A stretch of DNA of 8,681 nucleotides from Phycisphaerales bacterium (GCA_014879435.1 JACSSB010000367.1:1-8681); one strand, 5' to 3'. Shown: positions 1 to 8,200, numbered from the stretch's first letter. Numbers and translations are program-made. The notes: a model not told the origin generated them from the letters alone.

Positions 1-68
1 CCTAGGGGTTTCGAACCCCTGTTCCCGCCGTGAGAGGGCGGTGTCCTGGGCCACTAGACGAAGGGAGC
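1..68 (-). tRNA. tRNA-Glu (anticodon CTC), 3' end cut by window edge
   Basis: Read on the minus strand, this is a tRNA cloverleaf starting at 68. The 5' acceptor strand is GCTCCCT (68-62). The anticodon stem is CCGCC/GGCGG around the loop CTCTCAC, giving anticodon CTC at 34-32. The T arm is AGGGG-TTCGAAA-CCCCT. Only AGG of the 3' acceptor strand is inside the window, so about four paired bases, the discriminator and any encoded CCA lie to the left of position 1. The body is nearly identical to E. coli tRNA-Glu as I remember it, which has anticodon TTC. The CTC anticodon reads GAG codons. It is transcribed divergently from the neighbouring pcnB. Confidence 0.93.
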
Positions 69-108
69 GTGATGACTGGCGTCTTGGGGGAAAAATAGTA
101 TTATACGA

Positions 109-1497
109 ATGTTCAAAATACATACAAGAGCTTGCGAACCTTCCTTGGAAGAAAGAAATTCGATTCCCCAACCGGTCATTATTCCTCGTCCTGATCACTG
201 CATTTCGCGGGCTAATATTAGCCCCAACGCGCTTAAGGTGATGTATCGGTTACGTGAAGCCGGTCATCGAGCCTGTTTGGTCGGTGGCGGGGTGCGGGAT
301 TTGCTGCTCGGTCGCGAACCTAAGGATTTCGACATCGCTACCGATGCCCTACCTGAACAGGTTTACGCCCTCTTTCGCAACTGCCGACTGATCGGTCGGC
401 GATTCCGGCTGGCGCATGTCCAATTTGGTCGGGAGATTATCGAGGTCGCCACCTTTCGCGCCTGCGGTGATATCGGCGATGAAGCCGACGGACCCACCGT
501 AGAGCGCGCTAAGAATGGTCGCATTCTCAGTGACAATGTGTATGGCGACATCGAAGACGACGCTTGGCGGCGAGATTTCACGGTCAATGCGCTGTACTAC
601 GACATCACCAATTTCGCGGTACTTGACTACGTAGGTGGCATGGCCGATCTCAGCAACGGCCTGATCCGGCTGATCGGTGATCCGATCGAACGCTATCATG
701 AAGATCCAGTGCGGATGCTGCGAGCAGTACGGTTCGCCGCCAAGCTTGGATTTCAGATCGATCCTGCCACGGCAGCGCCGCTACGGCAGTTGGGTCATTT
801 ACTGGAACAGATTCCCCCCGCCCGCCTGCACGATGAGATCCTCAAATTATTCATGAGTGGCAGCGCGATTCAGACTTTTGAACTGCTGCGCCATTACCGC
901 CTGTTCGGTTGGCTGTTTCCAGAGACCGAACGCTGTCTGAATCGCCAAAAGCATCATTATCCTAAAGTCTTGCTGGTCCGAGCGCTGGCCAATACCGACC
1001 AACGCTTGACCGAAGGCAAGCCGGTCCATCCAGCGTTTTTATTCGCTGCCCTGCTGTGGGAGCCTTTTCAAGAGCGGTTGCAACAGCTTGAAGTGGAAGC
1101 GCTGGATGAGAGCGAAGCCCAGCAGGATGCTGCCGAAATGGTGATTCAGGCACAAGTCCGCCATGCCGCCCTACCACGTCGCCATAGCCTGCCGATGCGG
1201 GAAATCTGGGAAATGCAGCAGCGATTGACCTGCCGCACCGGCAAGCGCCCCTTCCGACTGCTAAGCCACCCTCGATTCCGGGCCGCCTATGATTTTCTGG
1301 TACTGCGGGCGGAAGCCGATGAATCGGCGCAGGAACTGGCCGACTGGTGGACCCGCTTTCTGGCAGCCGATGAGAGTGGGCGTGGTCGCATGACGCAACC
1401 CACCGCCCAAGCGAAGAAAAGCAAATCTCGTCGTCGACGCAAACCCCGCTCCGCTCGTGGGGGCACGCAAACCGTTCCACCGGTTCCCGAAACCTGA
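109..1497 (+). CDS. pcnB: Poly(A) polymerase I (PcnB)
   Basis: This enzyme adds 3' poly(A) tails to RNAs, which marks them for decay by PNPase and other exonucleases. The 462-residue product is close to the E. coli length. It shows the class II nucleotidyltransferase core: GGGVRDLLLG (residues 59-68) and KDFDIAT with the metal-binding pair D73/D75. These are followed by RRDFTVNALYYD (154-165) and the EDPVRMLRAVRFAAKLGF block (198-215). The last 30 residues form a basic tail with KKSKSRRRRKPRSAR, typical of the PAP I subgroup and arguing against a CCA-adding enzyme. ATG 109 has no close Shine-Dalgarno sequence. The frame is open upstream to 76, and an in-frame ATT at 100 sits 8 bases after a GGGGGA run, so the true start may be 100. 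First gene of the block that continues with folK, 14 bases downstream. Confidence 0.95.
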   Translation: MFKIHTRACEPSLEERNSIPQPVIIPRPDHCISRANISPNALKVMYRLREAGHRACLVGGGVRDLLLGREPKDFDIATDALPEQVYALFRNCRLIGRRFRLAHVQFGREIIEVATFRACGDIGDEADGPTVERAKNGRILSDNVYGDIEDDAWRRDFTVNALYYDITNFAVLDYVGGMADLSNGLIRLIGDPIERYHEDPVRMLRAVRFAAKLGFQIDPATAAPLRQLGHLLEQIPPARLHDEILKLFMSGSAIQTFELLRHYRLFGWLFPETERCLNRQKHHYPKVLLVRALANTDQRLTEGKPVHPAFLFAALLWEPFQERLQQLEVEALDESEAQQDAAEMVIQAQVRHAALPRRHSLPMREIWEMQQRLTCRTGKRPFRLLSHPRFRAAYDFLVLRAEADESAQELADWWTRFLAADESGRGRMTQPTAQAKKSKSRRRRKPRSARGGTQTVPPVPET

Positions 1498-1511
1498 TCC
1501 TTGGCGGTGTG

Positions 1512-2015
1512 ATGGCAATGCGAGCGGCCCGAGCCTACATCGGCATCGGTAGCAATCTGGAGTATCCAGAGACTCAGTTGCGCCAAGCGTTTCGAGCTTT
1601 GGCGCAACTCCCTGCCAGTCGTTGCGTGGCCTGCTCGCCGTTATATCGTAGCGAAGCGGTGGGTGGTCCACCCGGTCAGCCCGATTATCTCAACGCTGCT
1701 GCTGCTGTGGACACCACCCTGTCGCCAGAAGCATTGTTGACGGCGCTGCAAACTATCGAAACAGCACAAGGACGGGTCCGCACCGTGCGTTGGGGACCAC
1801 GCACCCTTGATCTCGATCTATTGCTGTACGATCAATTGGTTCTGGATGGGTCACGATTGATCTTGCCGCATCCCCGTCTGCACCAACGCGCCTTTGTCGT
1901 GTATCCCTTGTACGACATCGCCCCGGATTTAGAGATCCCTGGTCAGGGATTGTTGAGCGAATTACTCAAAAAATTCCCGCAACCGGCCCTCGTTCGTCTG
2001 GACAGCGCCGAATAA
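1512..2015 (+). CDS. folK: 2-amino-4-hydroxy-6-hydroxymethyldihydropteridine pyrophosphokinase (HPPK)
   Basis: HPPK transfers pyrophosphate from ATP to 6-hydroxymethyl-7,8-dihydropterin, the step before dihydropteroate synthase in folate synthesis; it is cytosolic. From ATG 1512 the product has 167 residues, slightly longer than E. coli FolK. Family signatures are visible: YIGIGSNL near the N-terminus, YRSEAVGGPPGQPDYLNA in the first third, and the hallmark RWGPRTLDLDLLLYD, whose two Asp residues bind Mg-ATP. LPHPRLHQRAFV and YPLYDIAPDL follow. Possible starts are GTG 1509, ATG 1512 and ATG 1518. A weak GGCGG lies at 1503-1507, so the exact start is uncertain by a few residues. It follows pcnB by 14 bases, the same adjacency as in E. 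coli, and is probably co-transcribed with it. Confidence 0.95.
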   Translation: MAMRAARAYIGIGSNLEYPETQLRQAFRALAQLPASRCVACSPLYRSEAVGGPPGQPDYLNAAAAVDTTLSPEALLTALQTIETAQGRVRTVRWGPRTLDLDLLLYDQLVLDGSRLILPHPRLHQRAFVVYPLYDIAPDLEIPGQGLLSELLKKFPQPALVRLDSAE

Positions 2016-2123
2016 GCGATTAGGATATTTCTGCTGGTTTTCCCCGATAAGTTTCCCTCCTTCCTTGAATTTGCCGCCGCCGTTGCCCTTTGTGAAGCGG
2101 CGCGGCCCCAGTCAGAGCATGCC

Positions 2124-2942
2124 ATGTACAAAGACGAATCGACTCGAAAACCGATTACGGTGACCACCTTGGCGAAGATGAAACGTAATCGGGAGAAATT
2201 TGCGGTCCTAACCGCCTACGATGCCAGTTTCGCAACGCTGCTGGAGGCGGCGGGAGTGGAGGTTTTGCTGGTCGGCGATTCCTTGGGCATGGTCATCCAA
2301 GGTCAGCGCACCACCGTGCCGGTCACGCTGGAAGACATGATTTATCACACGCGTCTGGTGGCGCGTGGTTGTCATTCCGCTCTACTCATGACGGATATGC
2401 CCTTCGCCAGTTATGCCACGGTTGGCCAAGCCGTCGATAACGCCGCCCGGCTGATGCAAGAGGGTGGCGCCCAAATGGTGAAATTAGAAGGGGGTAGCTG
2501 GTTAGTGGAAACAGTACGCCAACTGAGCCGCAACGGTATTCCGGTCTGTGCGCATCTGGGTTTGCTGCCGCAGTCGGTTCATAAGCTGGGGGGCTACCGT
2601 GTGCAGGGCCGCGAGGAAGCCGCTGCCCGCCAGATCATCGACGAAGCATTGGCATTGCAAGAGGTGGGTGCCGATATAGCGTTGGTGGAGTGTATCCCGG
2701 CCGAACTGGGGGCACGCCTGAGTGAAGCACTGACGATCCCCGTAATCGGCATTGGCGCTGGGCCGGATTGTGATGCTCAGGTCTTGGTCAGCTACGACAT
2801 GTTGGGCATTACGCCCGGTCGCCGACCGAAGTTTTCCAAAGACTTCCTAGTCGGTCACGACAGTCTGCATGCCGCAGTGGAGGCTTATGTGCGCGCCGTG
2901 AAGAGTGGTGAATTCCCAGGTCCCGAGCATTGTCTCGCCTGA
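2124..2942 (+). CDS. panB: 3-methyl-2-oxobutanoate hydroxymethyltransferase (ketopantoate hydroxymethyltransferase)
   Basis: PanB catalyses the first committed step of pantothenate and coenzyme A synthesis: a hydroxymethyl group passes from 5,10-methylene-tetrahydrofolate to 2-oxoisovalerate, giving ketopantoate. The 272-residue product aligns with E. coli PanB along its length by eye. VGDSLGM carries D52 and LMTDMPF carries D91. VKLEGG carries E122, which with the two Asp corresponds to the E. coli Mg ligands D45, D84 and E114. LVEC carries E189, equivalent to catalytic E181. HLGLLPQSV and IPVIGIGAG are also conserved. ATG 2124 has only a weak ribosome-binding site. The 108 bases between folK and this gene contain no ORF. 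They contain a 6-bp GC-rich stem (CGCCGC/GCGGCG) without a following T-run, so I do not call a terminator. Its one-carbon donor derives from folate, to which folK contributes. Confidence 0.96.
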   Translation: MYKDESTRKPITVTTLAKMKRNREKFAVLTAYDASFATLLEAAGVEVLLVGDSLGMVIQGQRTTVPVTLEDMIYHTRLVARGCHSALLMTDMPFASYATVGQAVDNAARLMQEGGAQMVKLEGGSWLVETVRQLSRNGIPVCAHLGLLPQSVHKLGGYRVQGREEAAARQIIDEALALQEVGADIALVECIPAELGARLSEALTIPVIGIGAGPDCDAQVLVSYDMLGITPGRRPKFSKDFLVGHDSLHAAVEAYVRAVKSGEFPGPEHCLA

Positions 2943-2947
2943 TCGTC

Positions 2948-2953
2948 AAGGAG
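2948..2953 (+). promoter_or_regulatory. Ribosome-binding site of panC
   Basis: AAGGAG stands 8 bases before ATG 2962. It decides the panC start against an in-frame GTG at 2905, which would lie inside panB and would add 19 residues not seen in the family. Confidence 0.8.
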
Positions 2954-2961
2954 TGCGCATC

Positions 2962-3822
2962 ATGCAAATCCTAAACACTATCGCTGAGTTGCGTGCTCAG
3001 GTGGCAGCTTGGAGGCGAGCCGGTGAGCGCGTGGCATTCGTGCCGACTATGGGGAATCTGCATCCCGGTCATATTCGTCTGGTCGAGCGTGCACGTGAAC
3101 AGGCACCGCGTACCGTGGCCAGCATTTTTGTCAACCCGATGCAGTTCGGTGCCAATGAAGATTATGCCGGTTATCCCCGCACCCTGGAGAATGACGGTCG
3201 CCAGTTGGAAGCGGTCGGCCTGGATCTCTTGTTTGCGCCACCGTTAGCGGAAATCTATCCGCGCCCATTGGAGCAGATGACGCAGGTCGCGGTGCCGGAA
3301 CTGTCTGCGATCTTATGCGGGGCCAGTCGGCCGGGCCATTTCAATGGCGTGACCACGGTGGTGAGTAAGCTATTCAATCAGGTCCAACCCGATGTGGCGG
3401 TGTTTGGCGAGAAAGATTGGCAGCAATTGCTCATCATCCGTCGGATGGTGGCTGACCTCGATATACCGGTCGAAATCGTCGGGGTGCCGATCGTGCGTGA
3501 AGCCGATGGCTTGGCTATGAGTTCGCGCAACGGCTATCTATCGGCCCAGGAACGGGCGATAGCTCCTAAGCTGTATGCGACTTTGCAAGCAACGGTGGAG
3601 CGTCTGCAAGAGGGTGAGCGAGATTACGCAGTACTGGAAGCGGAGGCTAAGACGCGACTGGCGGCAGCCGGGTTTCGCCCTGACTATTTTGAAATCCGTG
3701 GTTCCGATGACTTGCAGCGACCGACTGCAGAAACTCAGGCCGTATCTGCTTTGCGGATTTTCGCGGCGGCGTGGTTGGGTCGGGCACGATTGATCGATAA
3801 TTTAGCGGTCATGCCGAATTAG
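2962..3822 (+). CDS. panC: Pantothenate synthetase (pantoate--beta-alanine ligase)
   Basis: PanC condenses pantoate with beta-alanine using ATP through a pantoyl-adenylate, forming pantothenate. The 286-residue product matches the usual length of about 280. Visible signatures are PTMGNLHPGH (residues 28-37), which contains the HIGH-type nucleotide-binding motif, and FVNPMQFG (56-63). HFNGVTTVV (126-134) and VFGEKDWQQL (147-156) follow, then MSSRN (186-190), the KMSKS-like loop. The start is fixed by AAGGAG 8 bases upstream and by the family-typical N-terminus. It follows panB by 19 bases. The partner that supplies beta-alanine, panD, is not in this window, so it must lie elsewhere or be replaced by another route. 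The gene is the last housekeeping gene before the accessory segment, and no terminator is visible behind it. Confidence 0.96.
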   Translation: MQILNTIAELRAQVAAWRRAGERVAFVPTMGNLHPGHIRLVERAREQAPRTVASIFVNPMQFGANEDYAGYPRTLENDGRQLEAVGLDLLFAPPLAEIYPRPLEQMTQVAVPELSAILCGASRPGHFNGVTTVVSKLFNQVQPDVAVFGEKDWQQLLIIRRMVADLDIPVEIVGVPIVREADGLAMSSRNGYLSAQERAIAPKLYATLQATVERLQEGERDYAVLEAEAKTRLAAAGFRPDYFEIRGSDDLQRPTAETQAVSALRIFAAAWLGRARLIDNLAVMPN

Positions 3823-3883
3823 GGATCGATAGAGATCGACTCATTCTGGGAGAGGATGAGGTGTTAGTGGCTAGGGTATAGGC

Positions 3884-5089
3884 ATGACAGAACGCAACAC
3901 GCCAGCAATCCCGGATCAAGCCCATTACGCTGCTGTCCACGGCGATATTGTTGCGCTGTTGGAGACGGCCCGCCGTACCGCCGCACGTAGCGTCAATGCC
4001 CTGATGACGGCTGCCTATTGGGAGATTGGTCGGCGTATCGTCGAATTTGAGCAAGGCGGACAAGAACGAGCCGCGTATGGCGAGGCATTGATCAAACGCC
4101 TAGGCGCCGATCTGAGCAGTCAGTTTGGTCGTGGTTTCGGCTGGCGCAATCTAACGCAGATGCGCGCCTTCCATCTGGCGTGGTCGGCCGATCAAATTTT
4201 GCAGACAGTGTCTGCAAAATCATCCGTTGGGGACATTCTCCCGATGGTGTCTGTAAATTCCTCCAGTACCACAAATTCCGAATCCCCGCTTCGGAATTTG
4301 CCTACACTGCCAACATTAGCCCAAGCCTTCCCACTGCCCTGGTCGGCTTATGTACGCTTGCTTTCGATCAAGAATCCACAGGCTCGTACTTTCTATGAAA
4401 CTGAAGCTCTGCGTTGCGGTTGGTCGGTGCGCCAGCTTGACCGACAAATCAACAGCCAGTTCTACGAACGCATCGCCCTATCGCACAATAAAGCAGTGAT
4501 GCTGGAAAAGGGTGAGTTGGCTGAGCTTAGCGACGCTCTCACACCCGAACAGGCCATCAAAGACCCCTTCGTGCTGGAGTTCCTTAACCTTAAGGATGAG
4601 TATTCCGAGTCCGACCTTGAGGATGCGCTGATCCGGCATCTAGCCGACTTCTTACTAGAGTTGGGCGATGATTTTGCATTCGTAGGTCGCCAGCGCCGCC
4701 TACGTATCGATGACAATTGGTTTCGCGTTGATCTGTTGTTCTTCCACCGCCGCCTCAAGTGCCTGCTGGTCATTGACCTCAAAGTTGGCAAGTTCAGCTA
4801 TGCCGATGCGGGTCAGATGCATCTGTACCTGAACTATGCCCGCGAGCACTGGATGAAGTCTGGTGAAAATCCACCCGTGGGTCTGATCCTCTGCGCTCAA
4901 AAGGGCGCAGCCGAAGCACACTACGCGCTGGAAGGTCTGTCCAACAAGGTACTGGCTGCTGAGTATCAAACTGTATTGCCGGATGAAAAGTTGCTGGCGG
5001 AGGAACTGGACAAGACGCGGCAAGAGCTGGAGGCACGACGGATCGCACGCGGTGGTGATGTGGAGAGCAGAGATGAAGGCGTGGCCTAA
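3884..5089 (+). CDS. DUF1016/YhcG-family PD-(D/E)xK nuclease
   Basis: The 401-residue product has the two-part layout of the YhcG family. The N-terminal DUF1016 helical, DNA-binding-like domain covers about residues 15-100 and contains YWEIGRRIVEFEQGG and the FGRGFGWRNLTQMRAF stretch. A linker at 105-145 follows. After PWSAYVRLLSIKNP (152-165) comes the restriction-endonuclease-fold domain. Its likely active site is E246 in DLEDALI, D283 in FRVDLLFF, and the D298-x-K300 pair in VIDLKVG, followed by AGQMHLYLNY. All expected acidic residues and the Lys are present, so it is probably active; the substrate is unknown. Family members are common next to restriction and other defence genes. A weak AGGG (3873-3876) precedes ATG 3884, and stops block starts further upstream. 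The 3' end overlaps the next small ORF by 17 bases. The linker is encoded by hairpin repeats (see repeat entries). Confidence 0.92.
   Translation: MTERNTPAIPDQAHYAAVHGDIVALLETARRTAARSVNALMTAAYWEIGRRIVEFEQGGQERAAYGEALIKRLGADLSSQFGRGFGWRNLTQMRAFHLAWSADQILQTVSAKSSVGDILPMVSVNSSSTTNSESPLRNLPTLPTLAQAFPLPWSAYVRLLSIKNPQARTFYETEALRCGWSVRQLDRQINSQFYERIALSHNKAVMLEKGELAELSDALTPEQAIKDPFVLEFLNLKDEYSESDLEDALIRHLADFLLELGDDFAFVGRQRRLRIDDNWFRVDLLFFHRRLKCLLVIDLKVGKFSYADAGQMHLYLNYAREHWMKSGENPPVGLILCAQKGAAEAHYALEGLSNKVLAAEYQTVLPDEKLLAEELDKTRQELEARRIARGGDVESRDEGVA
4196..4220. repeat. Perfect inverted repeat inside the DUF1016 gene
   Basis: ATTTTGCAGACA (4196-4207) and TGTCTGCAAAAT (4209-4220) are perfect reverse complements around a single G. 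They are in frame and encode ILQTVSAK (residues 105-112) in the linker. Read on the other strand in the corresponding frame, the same DNA encodes ILQTLSAK, so either orientation gives nearly the same peptide. Confidence 0.9.
4208..4265. repeat. Imperfect direct repeat, 39-base period, inside the DUF1016 gene
   Basis: Two 19-base copies at 4208-4226 and 4247-4265 agree at 15 of 19 positions. The period is 39 bases, exactly 13 codons, so the copies encode matching peptides VSAKSS (109-114) and VSVNSS (122-127). The first copy begins at the centre of the perfect palindrome. Confidence 0.75.
4224..4247. repeat. Imperfect hairpin inside the DUF1016 gene
   Basis: GGGA (4230-4233) pairs with TCCC (4239-4242) around CATTC. 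After one bulged G, CCGTT (4224-4228) pairs with GATGG (4243-4247) by two G-C pairs, one T-A pair and two G-T wobbles. It lies between two perfect inverted repeats and is the weakest of the three hairpins. Confidence 0.5.
4272..4300. repeat. Perfect 11-bp hairpin inside the DUF1016 gene
   Basis: CAAATTCCGAA (4272-4282) and TTCGGAATTTG (4290-4300) are perfect reverse complements with the 7-base loop TCCCCGC. It encodes about residues 130-139 of the linker, a low-complexity Ser/Asn/Pro stretch. AAATTCC also occurs at 4255-4261, in the second direct-repeat copy. Confidence 0.9.
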
Positions 5090-5204
5090 AGTCGCTTTGT
5101 CTGTAATGGTTGTCACCTTCAAGGCCAAGCACACCACCATCTGCGAAGCCAACGCCGCACTACTGCTCGCGGTGCTGAAACAGATATTTACCGAGAGGCA
5201 TTGA
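5073..5204 (+). CDS. Small unrecognised protein (43 aa) between nuclease and SIR2 genes
   Basis: I do not recognise this protein. From ATG 5073 it has 43 residues, including FKAKHTTICEAN and a probable helix AALLLAVLKQIF; no signal peptide or cysteine cluster is visible. Three points favour a real gene. GGAG (5062-5065) stands 7 bases before the ATG. The ORF overlaps the end of the nuclease gene by 17 bases, and its TGA (5202-5204) abuts the ATG of the SIR2 gene, the pattern of translational coupling. From residue 13 to 37, 20 of 25 codons end in G or C, as expected for coding sequence here. That bias begins after an internal ATG at 5106, so a 32-residue form is possible. It could be a small regulator or subunit of the cassette, or a coding remnant of a decayed gene. 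Confidence 0.55.
   Translation: MKAWPKVALSVMVVTFKAKHTTICEANAALLLAVLKQIFTERH
5193..5198 (+). promoter_or_regulatory. Ribosome-binding site of the SIR2-domain gene
   Basis: GAGAGG lies 6 bases before ATG 5205 and inside the last codons of the small ORF. It supports ATG 5205 as the start and suggests that translation of the two frames is coupled. Confidence 0.65.
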
Positions 5205-8200
5205 ATGCAGTTTGTTACCAACGGCCCCGACATCCCGGATGCGCTTTTGCAAGCGCACGAGGAAGGTCGTGTGGTATTTTTCTGTGGAGCGGGCATTTCC
5301 TATCCCGCTGGCCTGCCGGGTTTTAAGGGGCTGGTGGAGGAAATCTACCGGCTGAATGGCACAACGCCTTCGGACAGCGAGCGCGAAGCTTTCGAGCGCG
5401 GGCAGTTTGACGCTACGCTTGACCTATTGGAACGGCGCCTACCGGGGCAGCGTCTAGCGGTTCGTCGTACCCTGGCACAGGTGCTGAAACCGAAACTTCG
5501 CCGTAAGGGTGCCACCGATACACAAGCAGCACTGTTGCGCCTCGCACATAGCCGTGAAGGTGCGTTGCGACTGGTCACCACCAACTTCGACCGCATCTTT
5601 CACATGGCGGCCAAACGTACGAGCCAAACGTTTCAGGCTTACGCTGCCCCAATGCTGCCGATTCCAAAGAACAGCCGCTGGAACGGACTGGTTTACCTGC
5701 ACGGTTTATTACCTGAAAAGGCGGACGATATAGCCCTGAACCGGCTGGTAGTGACCAGCGGTGATTTCGGCTTGGCCTATCTTACCGAACGCTGGGCAGC
5801 TCGCTTCGTGAGCGAGTTGTTCCGCAACTATGTGGTGTGTTTCATAGGCTATAGCATCAATGACACAGTGCTGCGCTACATGATGGATGCACTAGCCGCC
5901 GACCGGATGCTGGGCGAAATCACACCGCAGGCTTGGGCACTGGGCGACTGCGAACCGGGTCAAGAGCACCGCAAGACCATCGAATGGGAGGCCAAAGGTG
6001 TTACGCCCATCCTCTACAACGTACCCGCTGGCAGCTACGACCATTCAGCGCTACATCAGACCCTGCATGCGTGGGCAGATACCTACCGTGACGGGGTACA
6101 AGGCAAAGAAGCTATCGTCGTCAAACATGCTCTGGCGCGCCCACAAGACAGTACACAGCAAGACGATTTTGTCGGGCGGATGCTGTGGGCCTTGTCGGAT
6201 AAATCGGGATTACCTGCAAAACACTTCGCCAACTTCAACCCTGTCCCGTCGCTGGATTGGTTGCTGGATGCTTTCTCGGATGAGCGCTTTCGACACAGCG
6301 ATCTGACTCGTTTCCGTGTTCCTCCTCACGACGAAGTAGACGCCAAACTACGATTCAGCCTGATTCATCGACCTGCACCCTATGACCGCGCACCGCCAAT
6401 GCTGCTGGTTTCCGCAGGCGTTACCGGCAGCCAGTGGGATGATGTGATGTCCTATTTGGCCCGTTGGCTGGCACGTCATTTGGATGACGTGAGGTTGGTC
6501 ATCTGGATTGCGGAACGTGGTGGGCAGTTACGCAATCATTGGTCGTGGCAGATCGAGCGTGAACTGGATCGCTTTGCTGCACTGGAGCGTGATGGCAAGG
6601 CTTCCGAGTTGGATGAAATCCGCTTGTACGCTCCCAAGGCCATTCCTAGTCCCTTGATGCGCACCTTGTGGCGCTTCCTGCTCAGTGGTCGAGTGAAATC
6701 ACCGTGGCATGATCGCGATCTGTATCACTGGCAAGGACGTCTTAAGCGGGAAGGGCTGAGCACCACGCTGCGCTTGGAGTTGCGCGAGCTACTCGCACCC
6801 AAGGTAGCTTTGAAAAAGCCGTTTCACTGGGGCGAAGAAGAAGCAAACGTAAACGAACCCATGCACTTACGACAACTGGTGGATTGGGAACTCGTGCTAG
6901 CCACAGATCATGTGCATTCGGTGCTGCGCGACCGTGCCAACGAGCACTGGACATCTGCCTTGCCGCATCTACTGGAAGATTTCCAGCAATTGCTGCGTGA
7001 TGCGTTGGATCTGCTACGGGAGCTGGGTGGGGCCGATGATTACAGCGACCGATCCTATTGGGATCTGCCGTCCATTACGCCGCACTGGCAAAACCGGGGT
7101 TTCCACGATTGGGTGAGCCTGATTGAATTATTGCGTGATGCTTGGCTGGCGATTCGCGCCAACGACAGTGTGCGCGCTACGCGTATCGCCCAGAATTGGT
7201 TTGAGTTGCCGTATCCTACCTTCAAACGTCTAGCCTTGTTTGCCGCCAGCCAAGATAGCTGCATTCCACCCGAACAGTGGGTAGATTGGTTGCTGGCTGA
7301 TGATGCGTGGTGGCTGTGGTCCATAGATACGAGGCGGGAAATGTTCCGACTGCTCGCATTGCAGGGGCAGCAGTTGACAGGCACCGCTCAGGAACACCTG
7401 GAGACGGCTATCTTGGCTGGACCGCCGCGTGGGATGTATCGAGGTGATCTGGATCTGGATTGGTGGCAAGACCTAGTGGCTCGCTCTGTCTGGCTACATC
7501 TGGCCAAACTGAACGTATCAGTCCGCACTCTGGGAATATCTGCGGCAGCCCGGCTGATGGAGCTATCTACTACCTACCCACAATGGCAGTTGGCACCTAA
7601 CGAGCGTGACGAGTTCTCGCACTGGATGAGTGGCACTGGCGATCCAGACTATGAGAGTAGCCGGAATGTTGACATTGCTCCCCGTAAACGGCAGGAACTG
7701 GTGCAATGGCTCACAAAGCCACCACCCGAGCAGCAACCGTTCTCGTTCTACGAAGACACGTGGCGCGATGTTTGTAAGAAACACCCTTTACAGTGCTTAT
7801 TTGCCCTCGCTGATTTGGTGAGGCGGGGAGAGTGGCTCACTAGTCGTTGGAGTATTGCACTGTATGCATGGAGCGATGGAAAGCGGGTTCAGCGCATGTG
7901 GTGTTACGCTGCTCCGCTGGTACAGACCATGCCCGATGCTGTGCTTCAGGAGATTGCTCACGGAGTGACGTGGTGGATGCAAGCTGCTTCCAAGTCCATC
8001 AACCGCCATGAGGGTATCCTGTTGGACCTGTGTCGCCGTGTGCTGGACTTGCCGCTAGAAGGGGGCTCGGGTTCTCGCATCATCCGAAATGGCGTCGAGA
8101 CCTATGATCCCGTCAGTTCCGCGATTAACCACCCCATCGGGTATGTCACACAAGCCCTGATCAATCTGTGGTTCAAACGGAACCCTAACGACAACGATCA

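Noticed and set aside
962..1480. 172-codon minus-strand ORF over pcnB
   Set aside because: It is antisense to a well conserved part of pcnB and its protein resembles nothing I know; a shadow frame of a GC-rich gene.
2016..2123. Terminator between folK and panB
   Set aside because: The only stem seen is 6 bp with a 16-base loop and no following T-run.
2905..2961. Longer panC from an in-frame GTG at 2905
   Set aside because: It would lie within panB, has no suitable ribosome-binding site and adds residues absent from the family; AAGGAG before ATG 2962 decides.
3823..3883. Insertion-sequence end or attachment site at the housekeeping/accessory boundary
   Set aside because: No terminal inverted repeats, target duplication, integrase gene or tRNA fragment is visible there.
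4092..4274. Minus-strand ORF with LQTPSGE and LQTLSAK
   Set aside because: Not a gene: it is the antisense reading of the palindromic repeat block. The pattern itself is reported as a finding.
4700..5296. 198-codon minus-strand ORF over the nuclease end and SIR2 start
   Set aside because: It runs antisense to the conserved nuclease active site and across a gene junction with no domain signature of its own.
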